NCBI RefSeq assembly: GCF_000382385.1
Contig: NZ_KB908327.1
Span: 55,367-119,366 of the forward strand
From: Segatella maculosa DSM 19339 = JCM 15638
GTDB taxonomy: Bacteria > Bacteroidota > Bacteroidia > Bacteroidales > Bacteroidaceae
Reading direction: 5' to 3'
DNA length: 64,000 bases
Under the pieces are notes generated by a model. That model saw nothing but the letters and a program-made list of their open reading frames with translations, did no database searches and was not told the origin of the DNA. This document shows, in pieces, positions 1 through 7,151 of the stretch (position 1 is its first letter; each line of letters opens with the position of its first letter). Both the position numbers and the translations under genes were made by a program.

Positions 1-1259
1 GGTAAGGCGGTTGACTTCACCGCCTTTTGATAACTTCGGGCATAAAGTGGAAGAAACACGAACACGAACAGTAGCGTACCAACTAATACCAGCGAGCCAA
101 AGACACCCAGATCGCGCATGGCTTTGGCCTCCAGCCATACCAAACACAAGAAGGCTGCAACCGTCGTAATATTCCCAATGAGAAGTGGCGACACCATTTC
201 TTTCAAGGCAGTCTTCCGGTCGGAGACTTCACGTATATGGTCCAGAAAATGCAAGGGATAATTCACCGCAATACCAATGATAACCGAACCTATACCCAAG
301 ACTATAATTGAGACTTCATCTTGAAACAGAGCCATACCAGCAATTGCAAACAGGCAACCGAAGCCCACTGAAGCACCAATCCATAGAATATAGCTTAACC
401 GTTGATAATGCCAAATGAGTATAGCCAAAATCAGAACACTCGCTATGGCCAAGGCAATGAGAGCGTCTGTTTTGATTTGCTGTGCATTGGTGACTGCTAT
501 CAAAGGCGCTCCGATGGCACTGACACGGATATCACGATACTGCTTTTCGGTCTTTTGGATTGCGTCTTGCAACAGTTCTGCTATCTCGGCATTCCGTTGC
601 GTTTCGCTGGGACCAAACCTACTGTTCATCGTTATCAGGCCCGTCCGACCGTCAGCCGTGAACAGATAGCCGTCCGTTATCTGAAAAGACGAACTCAACT
701 GAAATTGCTGCATACGCTTTAATGCAGGTGTAAAGAGATGCAATGGGTCGTGACGCATGGTCTGCATGGTTACTCCCGCAGTGGGTAGCATCATCAGTTT
801 TTTATTTTCCAGCATCTGTTGTGCCACATACCCGGGTTGCTTCAACAGAGAATCGGCGTACCGATAATCCTGCGGCGTCAGGAAACGAGGCAGATTCTTA
901 CTGACAAAGTCCACGATATTCATCATGCCCGCCTCGTCCACCTCCACCTGTAACCGTGCAACAAGAGCCGACGAAGCCAAATATCCCCCCGTGGTCTCCA
1001 TGGCCTCTTCCAAGCGTTCGGCGCTCACTTGGCGGTTCGTATCCCGCGAAGTAAACAGTACTGCAATGCGGTCTTGCTGTGCAAACTGTTCGTAGACCTC
1101 CTGATATTGCTGCATCTCGGCATCATGTGGCAGAAACTTGGCAATATCTTCTTCATAATGAATGCGTGTTGCCAAGAAAACAAAAACCGCACACAAACCG
1201 AAGAGCAAAGTGCCGGCCGTCAAGCGATGCCTGTTGAGATATTGATAGATATATAACAT
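1..1259 (-). CDS. RND/MMPL-family exporter of the aryl-polyene cluster (3' end cut by window edge)
   Basis: The reverse strand is open from the ATG at 1259 down to position 1, so at least 419 residues are present and the C-terminus lies outside the window. I translated it by hand. The N-terminus has a membrane segment (residues 13-31, LTAGTLLFGLCAVFVFLA) followed by a long periplasmic loop. A block of hydrophobic segments follows, containing NYPLHFLDHIRE, a motif I associate with MMPL/RND exporters. Such a protein is a regular member of aryl-polyene clusters and is thought to move the polyene lipid toward the outer membrane. It is the last gene seen of the minus-strand operon, separated from the glycosyltransferase gene by a tandem repeat array. 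Family assignment is confident; the substrate is inferred from context. Confidence 0.85.
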   Translation of the reverse strand, partial: MLYIYQYLNRHRLTAGTLLFGLCAVFVFLATRIHYEEDIAKFLPHDAEMQQYQEVYEQFAQQDRIAVLFTSRDTNRQVSAERLEEAMETTGGYLASSALVARLQVEVDEAGMMNIVDFVSKNLPRFLTPQDYRYADSLLKQPGYVAQQMLENKKLMMLPTAGVTMQTMRHDPLHLFTPALKRMQQFQLSSSFQITDGYLFTADGRTGLITMNSRFGPSETQRNAEIAELLQDAIQKTEKQYRDIRVSAIGAPLIAVTNAQQIKTDALIALAIASVLILAILIWHYQRLSYILWIGASVGFGCLFAIAGMALFQDEVSIIVLGIGSVIIGIAVNYPLHFLDHIREVSDRKTALKEMVSPLLIGNITTVAAFLCLVWLEAKAMRDLGVFGSLVLVGTLLFVFVFLPLYARSYQKAVKSTAL

Positions 1260-1310
1260 GCGTTCGATAAGATGGAAAGGATTTTAATATCCCTCTCGGT
1301 TTGGCATTTT

Positions 1311-1527
1311 CCTCCATGGGGGAATTAACTTCCTTTTAATTTTAGCGTCTTCCTCCATGGATGAGTTAACTTTATTTTGATTTTAGCATCTTCCTCCACG
1401 GGGGAATTAACTTCATTTTTGTTTTAGCATCTTCCTCCATGGAGGAATTAACTTCATTTTCATTTAACCTTCTTCCTCCATGGAGGAACGAATTTTCCTT
1501 TCAGTTTGACGGCTTCCGCCCCGGGGA
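1311..1527. repeat. Array A: 41-bp tandem repeat with palindromic core CCTCCATGGAGG
   Basis: Unit starts fall exactly 41 bp apart at 1311, 1352, 1393, 1434 and 1475, with a sixth, diverged core at 1516. Each unit opens with a dyad (CCTCCATGGAGG or variants such as CCTCCACGGGGG) followed by an AT-rich spacer like GAATTAACTTCATTTT. The array fills the gap between two genes of the aryl-polyene operon, and its last unit and a half lie inside the 3' end of the glycosyltransferase gene. Confidence 0.9.
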
Positions 1528-2313
1528 GGACAAGGAACAACGTTGCCATTCTTTCAAGCGAAACCACAACGACCGTGGAAAATTATAAACCAACAACTTG
1601 GGAAGATAGAAAAACAAGGCCCCGACGCACAACAATGTGTTGAGCACACTGATACGGGCAAAGTCTAAGCCCGGTCTGAAATGCGTCACTCGTTCATGCT
1701 GTGGAGGATAATGCACCCGCACATCTTTCTGGCAGATTTCAACATCGAGCCAAGCTGCAAGCACCAGCAGTCCGAGCTCGGCCTCATAACGAGACGAAAC
1801 AATCCACCAATCCTTCATGCGGCTCAAAGGATAGAGGCGGAAACCACTCTGCGTGTCGGCAACCCGCTGCAGAGTCTGTATGCAGAACCAGAAGTTTGAG
1901 AAACGGTTGGCAAACGTGTTGCCCCGCGGCATGTTGTCTTCCGTCAGATTACGCACTCCAACGATCAGCGCCTGCGGATATTTCAGGCAGACCTCAAGCA
2001 ACAACGGAATGTCCTCCGGGAAATGCTGTCCGTCGGCATCAAGCGTTACGGCATAACGGAAACCAAGCTCGCGTGCTTTCCTTAAACCCTGCTTCAAGGC
2101 ATGGCCCTTCCCCCGGTTGCGGTCGTAGCTGACAAGGATAATGTCAAAAGGCTGCAATGCGGAAAGCGTGTCGTCATCGCTCCCGTCGTTCACGACTATC
2201 ACATGAGGAGTCTGTTGCAAGGCACGTGCAACGACATCGGCCACCGTCCCACCATTATTATATGTCGGAATGATGACGCAAGTATGATTGATGACAGTCT
2301 CGGACTTTTCCAT
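1501..2313 (-). CDS. Family 2 glycosyltransferase of the aryl-polyene cluster
   Basis: The 270-residue protein has a GT-A fold N-terminus: CVIIPTYNNGGTVADVV (about 12-28), a VVNDGSDDDT nucleotide-binding segment (about 40-49) and LDADGQHFPEDI (about 92-103) carrying the DxD metal site. The C-terminal third has a hydrophobic stretch (LCVGALFFYLPKLLVY) that probably contacts the membrane. GT2 enzymes like this occur in Bacteroidetes aryl-polyene clusters and probably act on the lipid or head group; the acceptor is unknown. The ATG directly abuts the stop codon of the upstream dehydratase gene, so translation is likely coupled. The last dozen or so codons (RCSLSSPGRKPSN) are encoded by the degenerate end of repeat array A, which suggests the array has replaced or extended the original C-terminus. 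Confidence 0.85.
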   Translation of the reverse strand: MEKSETVINHTCVIIPTYNNGGTVADVVARALQQTPHVIVVNDGSDDDTLSALQPFDIILVSYDRNRGKGHALKQGLRKARELGFRYAVTLDADGQHFPEDIPLLLEVCLKYPQALIVGVRNLTEDNMPRGNTFANRFSNFWFCIQTLQRVADTQSGFRLYPLSRMKDWWIVSSRYEAELGLLVLAAWLDVEICQKDVRVHYPPQHERVTHFRPGLDFARISVLNTLLCVGALFFYLPKLLVYNFPRSLWFRLKEWQRCSLSSPGRKPSN

Positions 2314-2676
2314 TTATACGTATTGATAGACAAGCGAAAACTTTGTATAGACTTGCTCGCCCTGAACAACTACTCCTTTTACATGAATACCGGTCTCTGT
2401 CTCAGTTCTCTTATCAAAACGAATTGTCACGGTCGGAACGTCTGTCGGAATGATCGGAGCCGCAAACTTCAGGTTCTTCACCACTGCAAGTCGCAACCTC
2501 TTTTGCCCTTGTAACTCCAGCAGTTCAGCTATCATTTTCAGAATGCAAACGCCGGGCGTGATAGGATTGCCGGGAAAATGGGCGCGATATATGGGATGGT
2601 CGGCATGAAAGCGCACCGTTACACAAGCCTCGTCTTCTCGTTCCACCACACTGAAAAAGCTATCAATCAGTCTCAT
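2314..2676 (-). CDS. FabZ/ApeI-like 3-hydroxyacyl-ACP dehydratase (hot-dog fold)
   Basis: About 120 residues from the ATG at 2676 (MRLIDSFFSVVE). A longer frame upstream exists but would overlap the neighbouring gene much more. The segment HFPGNPITPGVCILKM carries the FabZ-type motif with the catalytic histidine, and the overall length suits a single hot-dog domain. The expected role is to dehydrate the 3-hydroxyacyl-ACP made by the FabG-like reductase in each polyene elongation cycle. It overlaps the end of the upstream secreted-protein gene by 14 nt and directly precedes the GT2 gene. A second, more divergent hot-dog protein is encoded at 8690-9127; the two may form a heteromeric dehydratase, as described for the ApeI/ApeP pair, but this is inference. 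Confidence 0.85.
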   Translation of the reverse strand: MRLIDSFFSVVEREDEACVTVRFHADHPIYRAHFPGNPITPGVCILKMIAELLELQGQKRLRLAVVKNLKFAAPIIPTDVPTVTIRFDKRTETETGIHVKGVVVQGEQVYTKFSLVYQYV

Positions 2677-3151
2677 CTTTATGCTCTTTGATGGGAGTAA
2701 GCTTATAGCAAAGCCCAAACTTCCGATTATTCATAACGATACTGTCTGCTTCCCGACTAACAACCCGCTTATCGCGCTCAAGCGTCAAGTCGGTTTCGCG
2801 GGCTGCAAACAGATATTGCAGGTCCGCCGTCAGCACTTTCCGGATATACCACTTGTCGAGAAACGACACGACATCAACCAATACGACACGACTACGGTCG
2901 GCTGTCAACCGGAAAGTAAGCGCACTAATGCCAAACTCATTCATCAAGGCCGCCCGAAAACCTTCGATGCTGTCACGCCTGACAATCAACACACCGTCCA
3001 CCTCGCCCGCTTTCACTCCGATTGTCATCTTGTATTCACAACGAGACCAGCCGTCGGGCAAGGGCACCACATAATCGTTCTGCGCATGCCCCCATAAGGA
3101 AGCCAGAAACAGACTAACGACCAACAAAAATCTGTTCAGGTATTGTTGCAT
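2663..3151 (-). CDS. Secreted protein of unknown function in the aryl-polyene cluster
   Basis: I do not recognise a named family. The 162-residue protein begins with a clear signal peptide (RFLLVVSLFLASLWGHA, cleavage expected before QNDYV), so it is probably periplasmic or outer-membrane associated. The rest is a small mixed domain with several basic and acidic stretches (VDVVSFLDKWYIRKVL) and no cysteine lipobox. It starts inside the 3' end of the LolA-like gene and overlaps the dehydratase gene, so it belongs to the same operon. Proteobacterial clusters carry a small exported lipoprotein (DUF3261) at a comparable place; a shared role in moving the product to the outer membrane is possible but unproven. 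Confidence 0.75.
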   Translation of the reverse strand: MQQYLNRFLLVVSLFLASLWGHAQNDYVVPLPDGWSRCEYKMTIGVKAGEVDGVLIVRRDSIEGFRAALMNEFGISALTFRLTADRSRVVLVDVVSFLDKWYIRKVLTADLQYLFAARETDLTLERDKRVVSREADSIVMNNRKFGLCYKLTPIKEHKDETD

Positions 3152-3752
3152 TAATCTTCACGTTTGAGAGTGTTATCACGGTCGTATCGCCCGACGGCTC
3201 GGTCATGACGACGCGTGACACCATGCTATGCTGTTCATTGAAATAGAGCGTCACGCTCTTGAACATCTTTCTAATCTGCGAACGCCGTGGCGTCATGATG
3301 GCAACCCATTCACGACCTTGCAAATAAAGTCGGGACGTGAAGTCACGATTGTCCATCAGGTTCCGTCCCGTGATGCTGTTCATCATCATGCGCGCGATGC
3401 TCTTGAACATTTGACTGCTCTTGACGTCGATTGTCTGACTGCGCTTACCGTTCTTAATATGCACCTTCTCACCATTGATAATGAAAGTATATTGATAGGG
3501 AGAAATATATTCCCACCGCAGCTGCTGCTGATTGGTGAAATACAGATTGCCCGTCGACCTCACTTTATCGTTCAAGAAAGAGATGGTCTTCACTTGGGTG
3601 AAACTGCTTGTGATGCTTGTTATTTTCGAAGCAGCGGCATTGATTGTCTGGAACATCTGCGCCTGCTGCCGGGCTGGGACACTCTGCAACTGCTGTGCCC
3701 CAAGTCCGAGGCACGACGACAGCAACAGAACAGCGAATATTATTCTTTTCAT
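3114..3752 (-). CDS. LolA-like outer-membrane lipid/lipoprotein carrier
   Basis: From the ATG at 3752 (MKRIIFAVLLLSSCLGLGAQ) the product is about 212 residues with a typical signal peptide; an ATG 27 nt further upstream would spoil it. The mature part matches the LolA pattern: an early helix (QTINAAASKITSITSSFTQ), then KTISFLNDKVRSTGNLYF and QQLRWEYISPYQYTFIINGEKV, the open beta-barrel segment common to LolA-type carriers. In aryl-polyene clusters a LolA-like protein sits beside the MMPL exporter and is thought to shuttle the polyene lipid across the periplasm. It lies 13 nt after the small membrane-protein gene. Housekeeping LolA is usually encoded elsewhere, so this is probably a dedicated paralogue. 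Confidence 0.85.
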   Translation of the reverse strand: MKRIIFAVLLLSSCLGLGAQQLQSVPARQQAQMFQTINAAASKITSITSSFTQVKTISFLNDKVRSTGNLYFTNQQQLRWEYISPYQYTFIINGEKVHIKNGKRSQTIDVKSSQMFKSIARMMMNSITGRNLMDNRDFTSRLYLQGREWVAIMTPRRSQIRKMFKSVTLYFNEQHSMVSRVVMTEPSGDTTVITLSNVKINATIPEQIFVGR

Positions 3753-3765
3753 TATTTCAAAAGTT

Positions 3766-4116
3766 TTATTTAACAACAAGAAAGCAACCTGCCATAATCA
3801 GCAACACGCCGGCCCATCTCGTCAAAGGAATTGTTTCGTGGAAGAAACACATTGCGGCAAACATTCCAAATACATAACTAAGACTGACCATTGGATAAGC
3901 CATAGAAAAAGGAAATGTGCGAACGATATACATCCACATCACCGTGGCCATACCATAACATATTCCGCAGCCAAGCCACCACCAGTTTGTAAGCTGATGG
4001 CCTAAGAATTGCCATGTCCATGCAAAATCGCCCATCTTCTGCAAAGCTAATTTCAACAACACTTGCCCACTGCACAGCAGCACACTTTGAACGATAGAAA
4101 GAAGTATCAGTCGCAT
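3766..4116 (-). CDS. Small multidrug resistance/EamA-like four-helix membrane protein
   Basis: The 116-residue protein has four hydrophobic segments: LILLSIVQSVLLCSGQVLL, WWWLGCGICYGMATVMWMYI, YPMVSLSYVFGMFAAMCFF and WAGVLLIMAGCFLVV. The size and GQVLLKLAL near the N-terminus match SMR/EamA half-transporters such as EmrE and the ArnE/ArnF undecaprenyl-phosphate-aminoarabinose flippase subunits. In this cluster a role in flipping or exporting a lipid-linked intermediate is plausible. It overlaps the ketosynthase-like gene upstream by 10 nt, which shows co-translation in the APE operon. The substrate is inferred only from the neighbourhood. Confidence 0.75.
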   Translation of the reverse strand: MRLILLSIVQSVLLCSGQVLLKLALQKMGDFAWTWQFLGHQLTNWWWLGCGICYGMATVMWMYIVRTFPFSMAYPMVSLSYVFGMFAAMCFFHETIPLTRWAGVLLIMAGCFLVVK

Positions 4117-4739
4117 ATCGGCACGGTTTTTATTTCAGCATGGTCACCTTTGCTGTCGTGCCACACGCACACATCAACAAGCTCTTGCAAGGCCCGCCCG
4201 TTGTTCTCTACCGACAAGATGAGTCCCCGGCTTTCGTCGCTCACGCCAAGTTGCGCTCCAGTTTCAGCCATATTGCGCTGCAATTCAGCTGTTATTACGT
4301 CGTTATATGACACATATGACGTCCTAATATGGCCCATCTTGAGTTGCAAGAAAGCGTCCATCAGCGCACACTCAAATGACACGTTCCCTTGCGAGTACGT
4401 GCAATTGTAGCCGTGGTTGTGCGTGTAGAGGGCTATCAGCGCGGCCACCGTATTATGCGTAGACTGCATGAAGTGGGTAGGCATGCTCACGCTTTCTCCC
4501 TCCTCAGCCAACCCACGCAGCAAGGCCTCCGAATCAGCCACACAACCCAATGCCGTACCGTTGATGATAGCGTCGGGCTGTTCAATGCCACTCTCTTTCA
4601 TGGCCTTGAGGGCCGTGACAAGCGCACGCTTGAACAATGGACCATAGCGACGAGTACGCCTCGGATCAAGATATAGGCCATAGTCTTCAGCCGAAACCTC
4701 ACGTATGTCGGCAAGTATATAGACTTTATTCTGCATCAT
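4107..4739 (-). CDS. Half-size ketosynthase-like protein (chain-length-factor-like)
   Basis: The protein has 210 residues, about half the length of a FabF-type ketosynthase. DAIINGTALGCVADSEALL and PTHFMQSTHNTVAALIAL resemble the N-terminal beta-ketoacyl-synthase domain (PF13723 type). The segment at the nucleophile position reads HNTVAALI with no cysteine, so it is unlikely to condense on its own. It directly follows the complete ketosynthase gene at 4726-5904, overlapping it by 14 nt, which suggests a ketosynthase/chain-length-factor heterodimer like the one known for proteobacterial ApeO/ApeC. The missing C-terminal half distinguishes it from the classical full-length factor. The pairing is inference. 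Confidence 0.75.
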   Translation of the reverse strand: MMQNKVYILADIREVSAEDYGLYLDPRRTRRYGPLFKRALVTALKAMKESGIEQPDAIINGTALGCVADSEALLRGLAEEGESVSMPTHFMQSTHNTVAALIALYTHNHGYNCTYSQGNVSFECALMDAFLQLKMGHIRTSYVSYNDVITAELQRNMAETGAQLGVSDESRGLILSVENNGRALQELVDVCVWHDSKGDHAEIKTVPICD

Positions 4740-5904
4740 TTGACAAGATTAGAGAAGAATCATTACCCCCAAAACCGAAAGCATTACAGAGCACGTGGCG
4801 GAGCGACCCAGACTCACCGCCCACGTAAGGACAAATGCACGCCTCGTCGGGCACCTCCCAACCGAGATTGCGTGGAATGAACCCGTGTCGCAAGGCAAGC
4901 AAGGAGAACACGGCCTCGATGCTGCCCGAAGCACTCGTCGTGTGGCCGGTGTACATCTTGGTAGACGAGACCGGCGGAACAGCATCGCCGAATACTTCGC
5001 GGAGTGCCATGCTCTCACTGGCATCATTGTTGGGCGTGCCCGTGCCGTGCGCATTCACATAGTCGATTTCTCCCGGTTCGAGCCCTGCCTCACGCAACGC
5101 TTGACGCATAGCCAGCACAGCTCCCTCACCGTTCTCTGAAGATGCCGTCTGGTGGAAAGCATCGCAGGCGTTGCCCGTGCCGCTAAGTACGCCCAAAGCC
5201 TCCGCACCGCGCCTGCACCGGCTCTCTTCGGACTCGAGCACGAGATAGGCTGCACCCTCGCCGAGGTTCAGTCCCGCCCGTCGCGCATCGAAAGGGCGAC
5301 AGACGGCCTCGTCGAGTATCATCAGCGACTTGAAACCGTTGAGATGGAAGCGACTCAAGCTCTCGCTCCCGCCCACGACAACGATGTCGCGAAGCCCACT
5401 CTCTATCAGTCGGGCACCGAAGATAACGGCGTTCATGGCCGAAGAGCAGGCCGTCGACGGTGTCGAAACAAAGTCGAACAGGCCGAAATAATCGGCTATG
5501 GCATCGCTGCAGGCCCCGCAATCATGCCGCATGAGCACCTCGGCATTGAGATTGTCTGGATAAAAGCGTTCGGTACGGTCCATTCCTCCCACGGTAGTTC
5601 CGGAGACAAGCGCCATGCCGTGCCGTTCTGTAAGGCCCGCCTCCTGCAAGGCTTCGCGCAACGCAAGAATACCTATCAGTTCGGTTCTGCTCACACGGTC
5701 GGTATAAGGAATATCGAGCAGGCGGCACATTTCTTCGTTGCTCAACTTGACCTCGCCCACTGGAAACTCCTTGTGGACGGTGGAAAGATGAGTGACGCGG
5801 CCCACGCCGGAACGTCCCCGGCGCAAGGCCTCGCACGTCTGCTGCTGGCCGACGCCGATAGCTGACACCACACCAACCCCTGTTATCGCTATCCGCCGCT
5901 TCAT
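4726..5904 (-). CDS. Beta-ketoacyl-ACP synthase, FabF-like, aryl-polyene type
   Basis: The 392-residue thiolase-fold enzyme keeps the full catalytic triad: Cys153 in STACSSAMN, His286 in VNAHGTGTPNND and His321 in TKMYTGHTTSASG. It also has the glycine-rich ending NAFGFGGNDSSL. It condenses malonyl-ACP with the growing polyene chain. It overlaps the upstream ACP gene by 4 nt (ATGA) and the downstream half-ketosynthase gene by 14 nt, so the three proteins probably work together. It is one of three complete ketosynthases here, so different enzymes may handle priming, elongation and side chains; which does which cannot be told from sequence. Confidence 0.9.
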   Translation of the reverse strand: MKRRIAITGVGVVSAIGVGQQQTCEALRRGRSGVGRVTHLSTVHKEFPVGEVKLSNEEMCRLLDIPYTDRVSRTELIGILALREALQEAGLTERHGMALVSGTTVGGMDRTERFYPDNLNAEVLMRHDCGACSDAIADYFGLFDFVSTPSTACSSAMNAVIFGARLIESGLRDIVVVGGSESLSRFHLNGFKSLMILDEAVCRPFDARRAGLNLGEGAAYLVLESEESRCRRGAEALGVLSGTGNACDAFHQTASSENGEGAVLAMRQALREAGLEPGEIDYVNAHGTGTPNNDASESMALREVFGDAVPPVSSTKMYTGHTTSASGSIEAVFSLLALRHGFIPRNLGWEVPDEACICPYVGGESGSLRHVLCNAFGFGGNDSSLILSNDAE

Positions 5905-6158
5905 TTCAGTCGGTTCTTCGCCACGAAGTCGGCCATCGTGTCAATCGACTTGAAAACATCCTTACCGGCCTTCGGGTCTTTGATCCTGATGCCGTAGTTC
6001 TTTTCGAGCAACACGATAAGTTCCAAGGCGTCGATCGAGTCGAGTCCGAGTCCCTCATCACCGAACAAGGGTGCATCGTCGGCCAGTTCTTCCGGCTTCA
6101 CATCGTCGAGGTTGAGTGCCTCGATCACCTTCTTCTTCAATTCTTCTTTCAGTTCCAT
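5901..6158 (-). CDS. Acyl carrier protein 1 of the aryl-polyene cluster
   Basis: The acidic small protein (about 85 residues) has the phosphopantetheine attachment motif LGLDSIDALELIVLLE, the serine being the attachment site. I place the start at the ATG at 6158 (MELKEELKKKVIEAL), which is preceded by ATATAATT; an in-frame ATG at 6191 would add 11 residues outside the normal ACP helix 1. The ACP carries the growing chain for the ketosynthase encoded 4 nt downstream by overlap. Upstream, a 430-bp stretch of two tandem repeat arrays and a GC-rich palindrome separates it from the previous gene of the operon. Identity as an ACP is certain; the division of labour with the second ACP at 10025-10270 is unknown. 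Confidence 0.9.
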   Translation of the reverse strand: MELKEELKKKVIEALNLDDVKPEELADDAPLFGDEGLGLDSIDALELIVLLEKNYGIRIKDPKAGKDVFKSIDTMADFVAKNRLK

Positions 6159-6225
6159 AATTATATCATACATTTCTTTGTCGTTTACCATTCATTTACG
6201 CGAGGCCACTCCCAAGGGTGTTAAA

Positions 6226-6330
6226 CACTCACCATCATGAGTACGGAACACTCACCACTGTGAGTACGGAACAGTCATCATCATGAGTACGGAACACTCG
6301 TCTTAGCGAGTACGGAACACTCACGTGCAA
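6226..6330. repeat. Array B: 23-bp tandem repeat with CTCA...TGAG dyads
   Basis: Unit starts fall at 6226, 6249, 6272, 6295 and 6318, exactly 23 bp apart. A typical unit reads CACTCACCACTGTGAGTACG followed by GAA. The dyad arms vary in a partly compensated way: CTCA/TGAG, CTCAC/GTGAG and CTCG/CGAG. The array lies upstream of the ACP gene inside the aryl-polyene operon and runs straight into array C. Confidence 0.9.
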
Positions 6331-6514
6331 AGGTGTATTACACCTTTAGTTGGAGGTACGCTACACCTTTGATTAGAGGTACACTACACCTTTGGTCGGA
6401 GGTACGCTATACCTTTGGTTGGAGGTACGTTATACCTTTGGTCGGAGGTACGCTATACCTTTGGTCGGAGGTACGCTATACCTTTGATTGGAGGTACACT
6501 ACACCTTTATTTGC
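6331..6514. repeat. Array C: 23-bp tandem repeat with AGGT...ACCT dyads
   Basis: Eight unit starts fall at 6331, 6354, 6377, 6400, 6423, 6446, 6469 and 6492, all 23 bp apart. The unit is AGGTACGCTATACCTTTGGT plus CGG, with the dyad AGGT(N7)ACCT; the inner part varies between TGTATTACACC, ACGCTACACC and ACACTACACC. It abuts array B, has the same period but a different sequence, and its dyad centres are offset by half a period from those of B. Confidence 0.92.
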
Positions 6515-6524
6515 GAGCATTAGC

Positions 6525-6590
6525 TCTCCCCTCCTTTGGAGGGGTTGGGGGAGGCTCACCCCTCCCCTCGGGAGGGGTCGGGGGTGGGCC
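6525..6590. repeat. GC-rich double-hairpin interspersed element abutting a stop codon
   Basis: The segment contains CCCCTCCTTTGGAGGGG followed by TTGGGGGAGG, then CCCCTCCCCTCGGGAGGGG followed by TCGGGGGTGGG, that is, two strong hairpins. It ends directly against the stop codon of the half-ketosynthase gene at 6591. A related single copy lies at 12673-12710, again touching a stop codon. I recall similar CTCCCCTCCTTTGGAGGGG elements as common dispersed repeats in Bacteroidales genomes, but cannot check that here. It may act as an RNA processing or termination hairpin. Confidence 0.75.
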
Positions 6591-7151
6591 TCAGATTCCG
6601 TTTGCAATCCACACTTCCGCCTCAAATCTATCCTCGCCTTCCGCATCAATCCAGCCCGTAATCACACTTCGGCAAGTGCTGTCGGCAAGCACACCCTCAA
6701 TCTGCCGCTCCATCAGTTCGTCGTTGCGCCGAGTCAACAGCATCAGGTTGGTCTCGCCGTGATAGCGGTTGCGCATGGCGATTTCGCCCGTGACGATGTT
6801 CGGCAACGTGTAGACAAAAGCTGCAGGACTGGGGAAACAGGCCTCGCGGTGGCGGATTGTCTCTTCGAAGAGCATGTCGGACAGACAAGAGCCCGAACAA
6901 CTGAACAGCACCACGGCACGGTCGTCACCTTCCTCGAAGCGTGGCTTTCCCTCGGCCTTGAGCAGCAGTTCCGTGGCCACGAAGCCCAGTCGGCAGAGCA
7001 TATCCATCTTAAAGAAGCGGGGATAGTCACCGACTTCATCGTTGTAGAGTTCTGTCAGCAGTGCTTTGCCACAACTTTTAACTCGCCGTTCCACTCCGTC
7101 TATCACGACTTGATTGTGGGTGATATGCACCGTGTGTAACCTTTTCATCAT
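6591..7151 (-). CDS. Second half-size ketosynthase-like protein (chain-length-factor-like)
   Basis: From the ATG at 7151 (MMKRLHTVHITHNQVVIDG) the product is about 186 residues and overlaps the upstream ketosynthase stop in the ATGA manner. Further upstream the frame is only a shadow of that ketosynthase. VVLFSCSGSCLSDMLF and PSPAAFVYTLPNIVTGEI resemble the N-terminal ketosynthase-like domain (PF13723) seen in chain-length factors; the usual nucleophile position is not a recognisable TACSS motif. With the complete ketosynthase at 7148-8278 it repeats the arrangement of 4107/4726, giving two KS/half-KS pairs in one operon. A structural or length-determining role is inferred. Confidence 0.75.
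   Translation of the reverse strand: MMKRLHTVHITHNQVVIDGVERRVKSCGKALLTELYNDEVGDYPRFFKMDMLCRLGFVATELLLKAEGKPRFEEGDDRAVVLFSCSGSCLSDMLFEETIRHREACFPSPAAFVYTLPNIVTGEIAMRNRYHGETNLMLLTRRNDELMERQIEGVLADSTCRSVITGWIDAEGEDRFEAEVWIANGI

Noticed and set aside
6226..6514. Arrays B and C as a CRISPR array
   Set aside because: The 23-bp period leaves no room for spacers, units differ by point changes rather than alternating repeat and unique sequence, and no cas genes are present.
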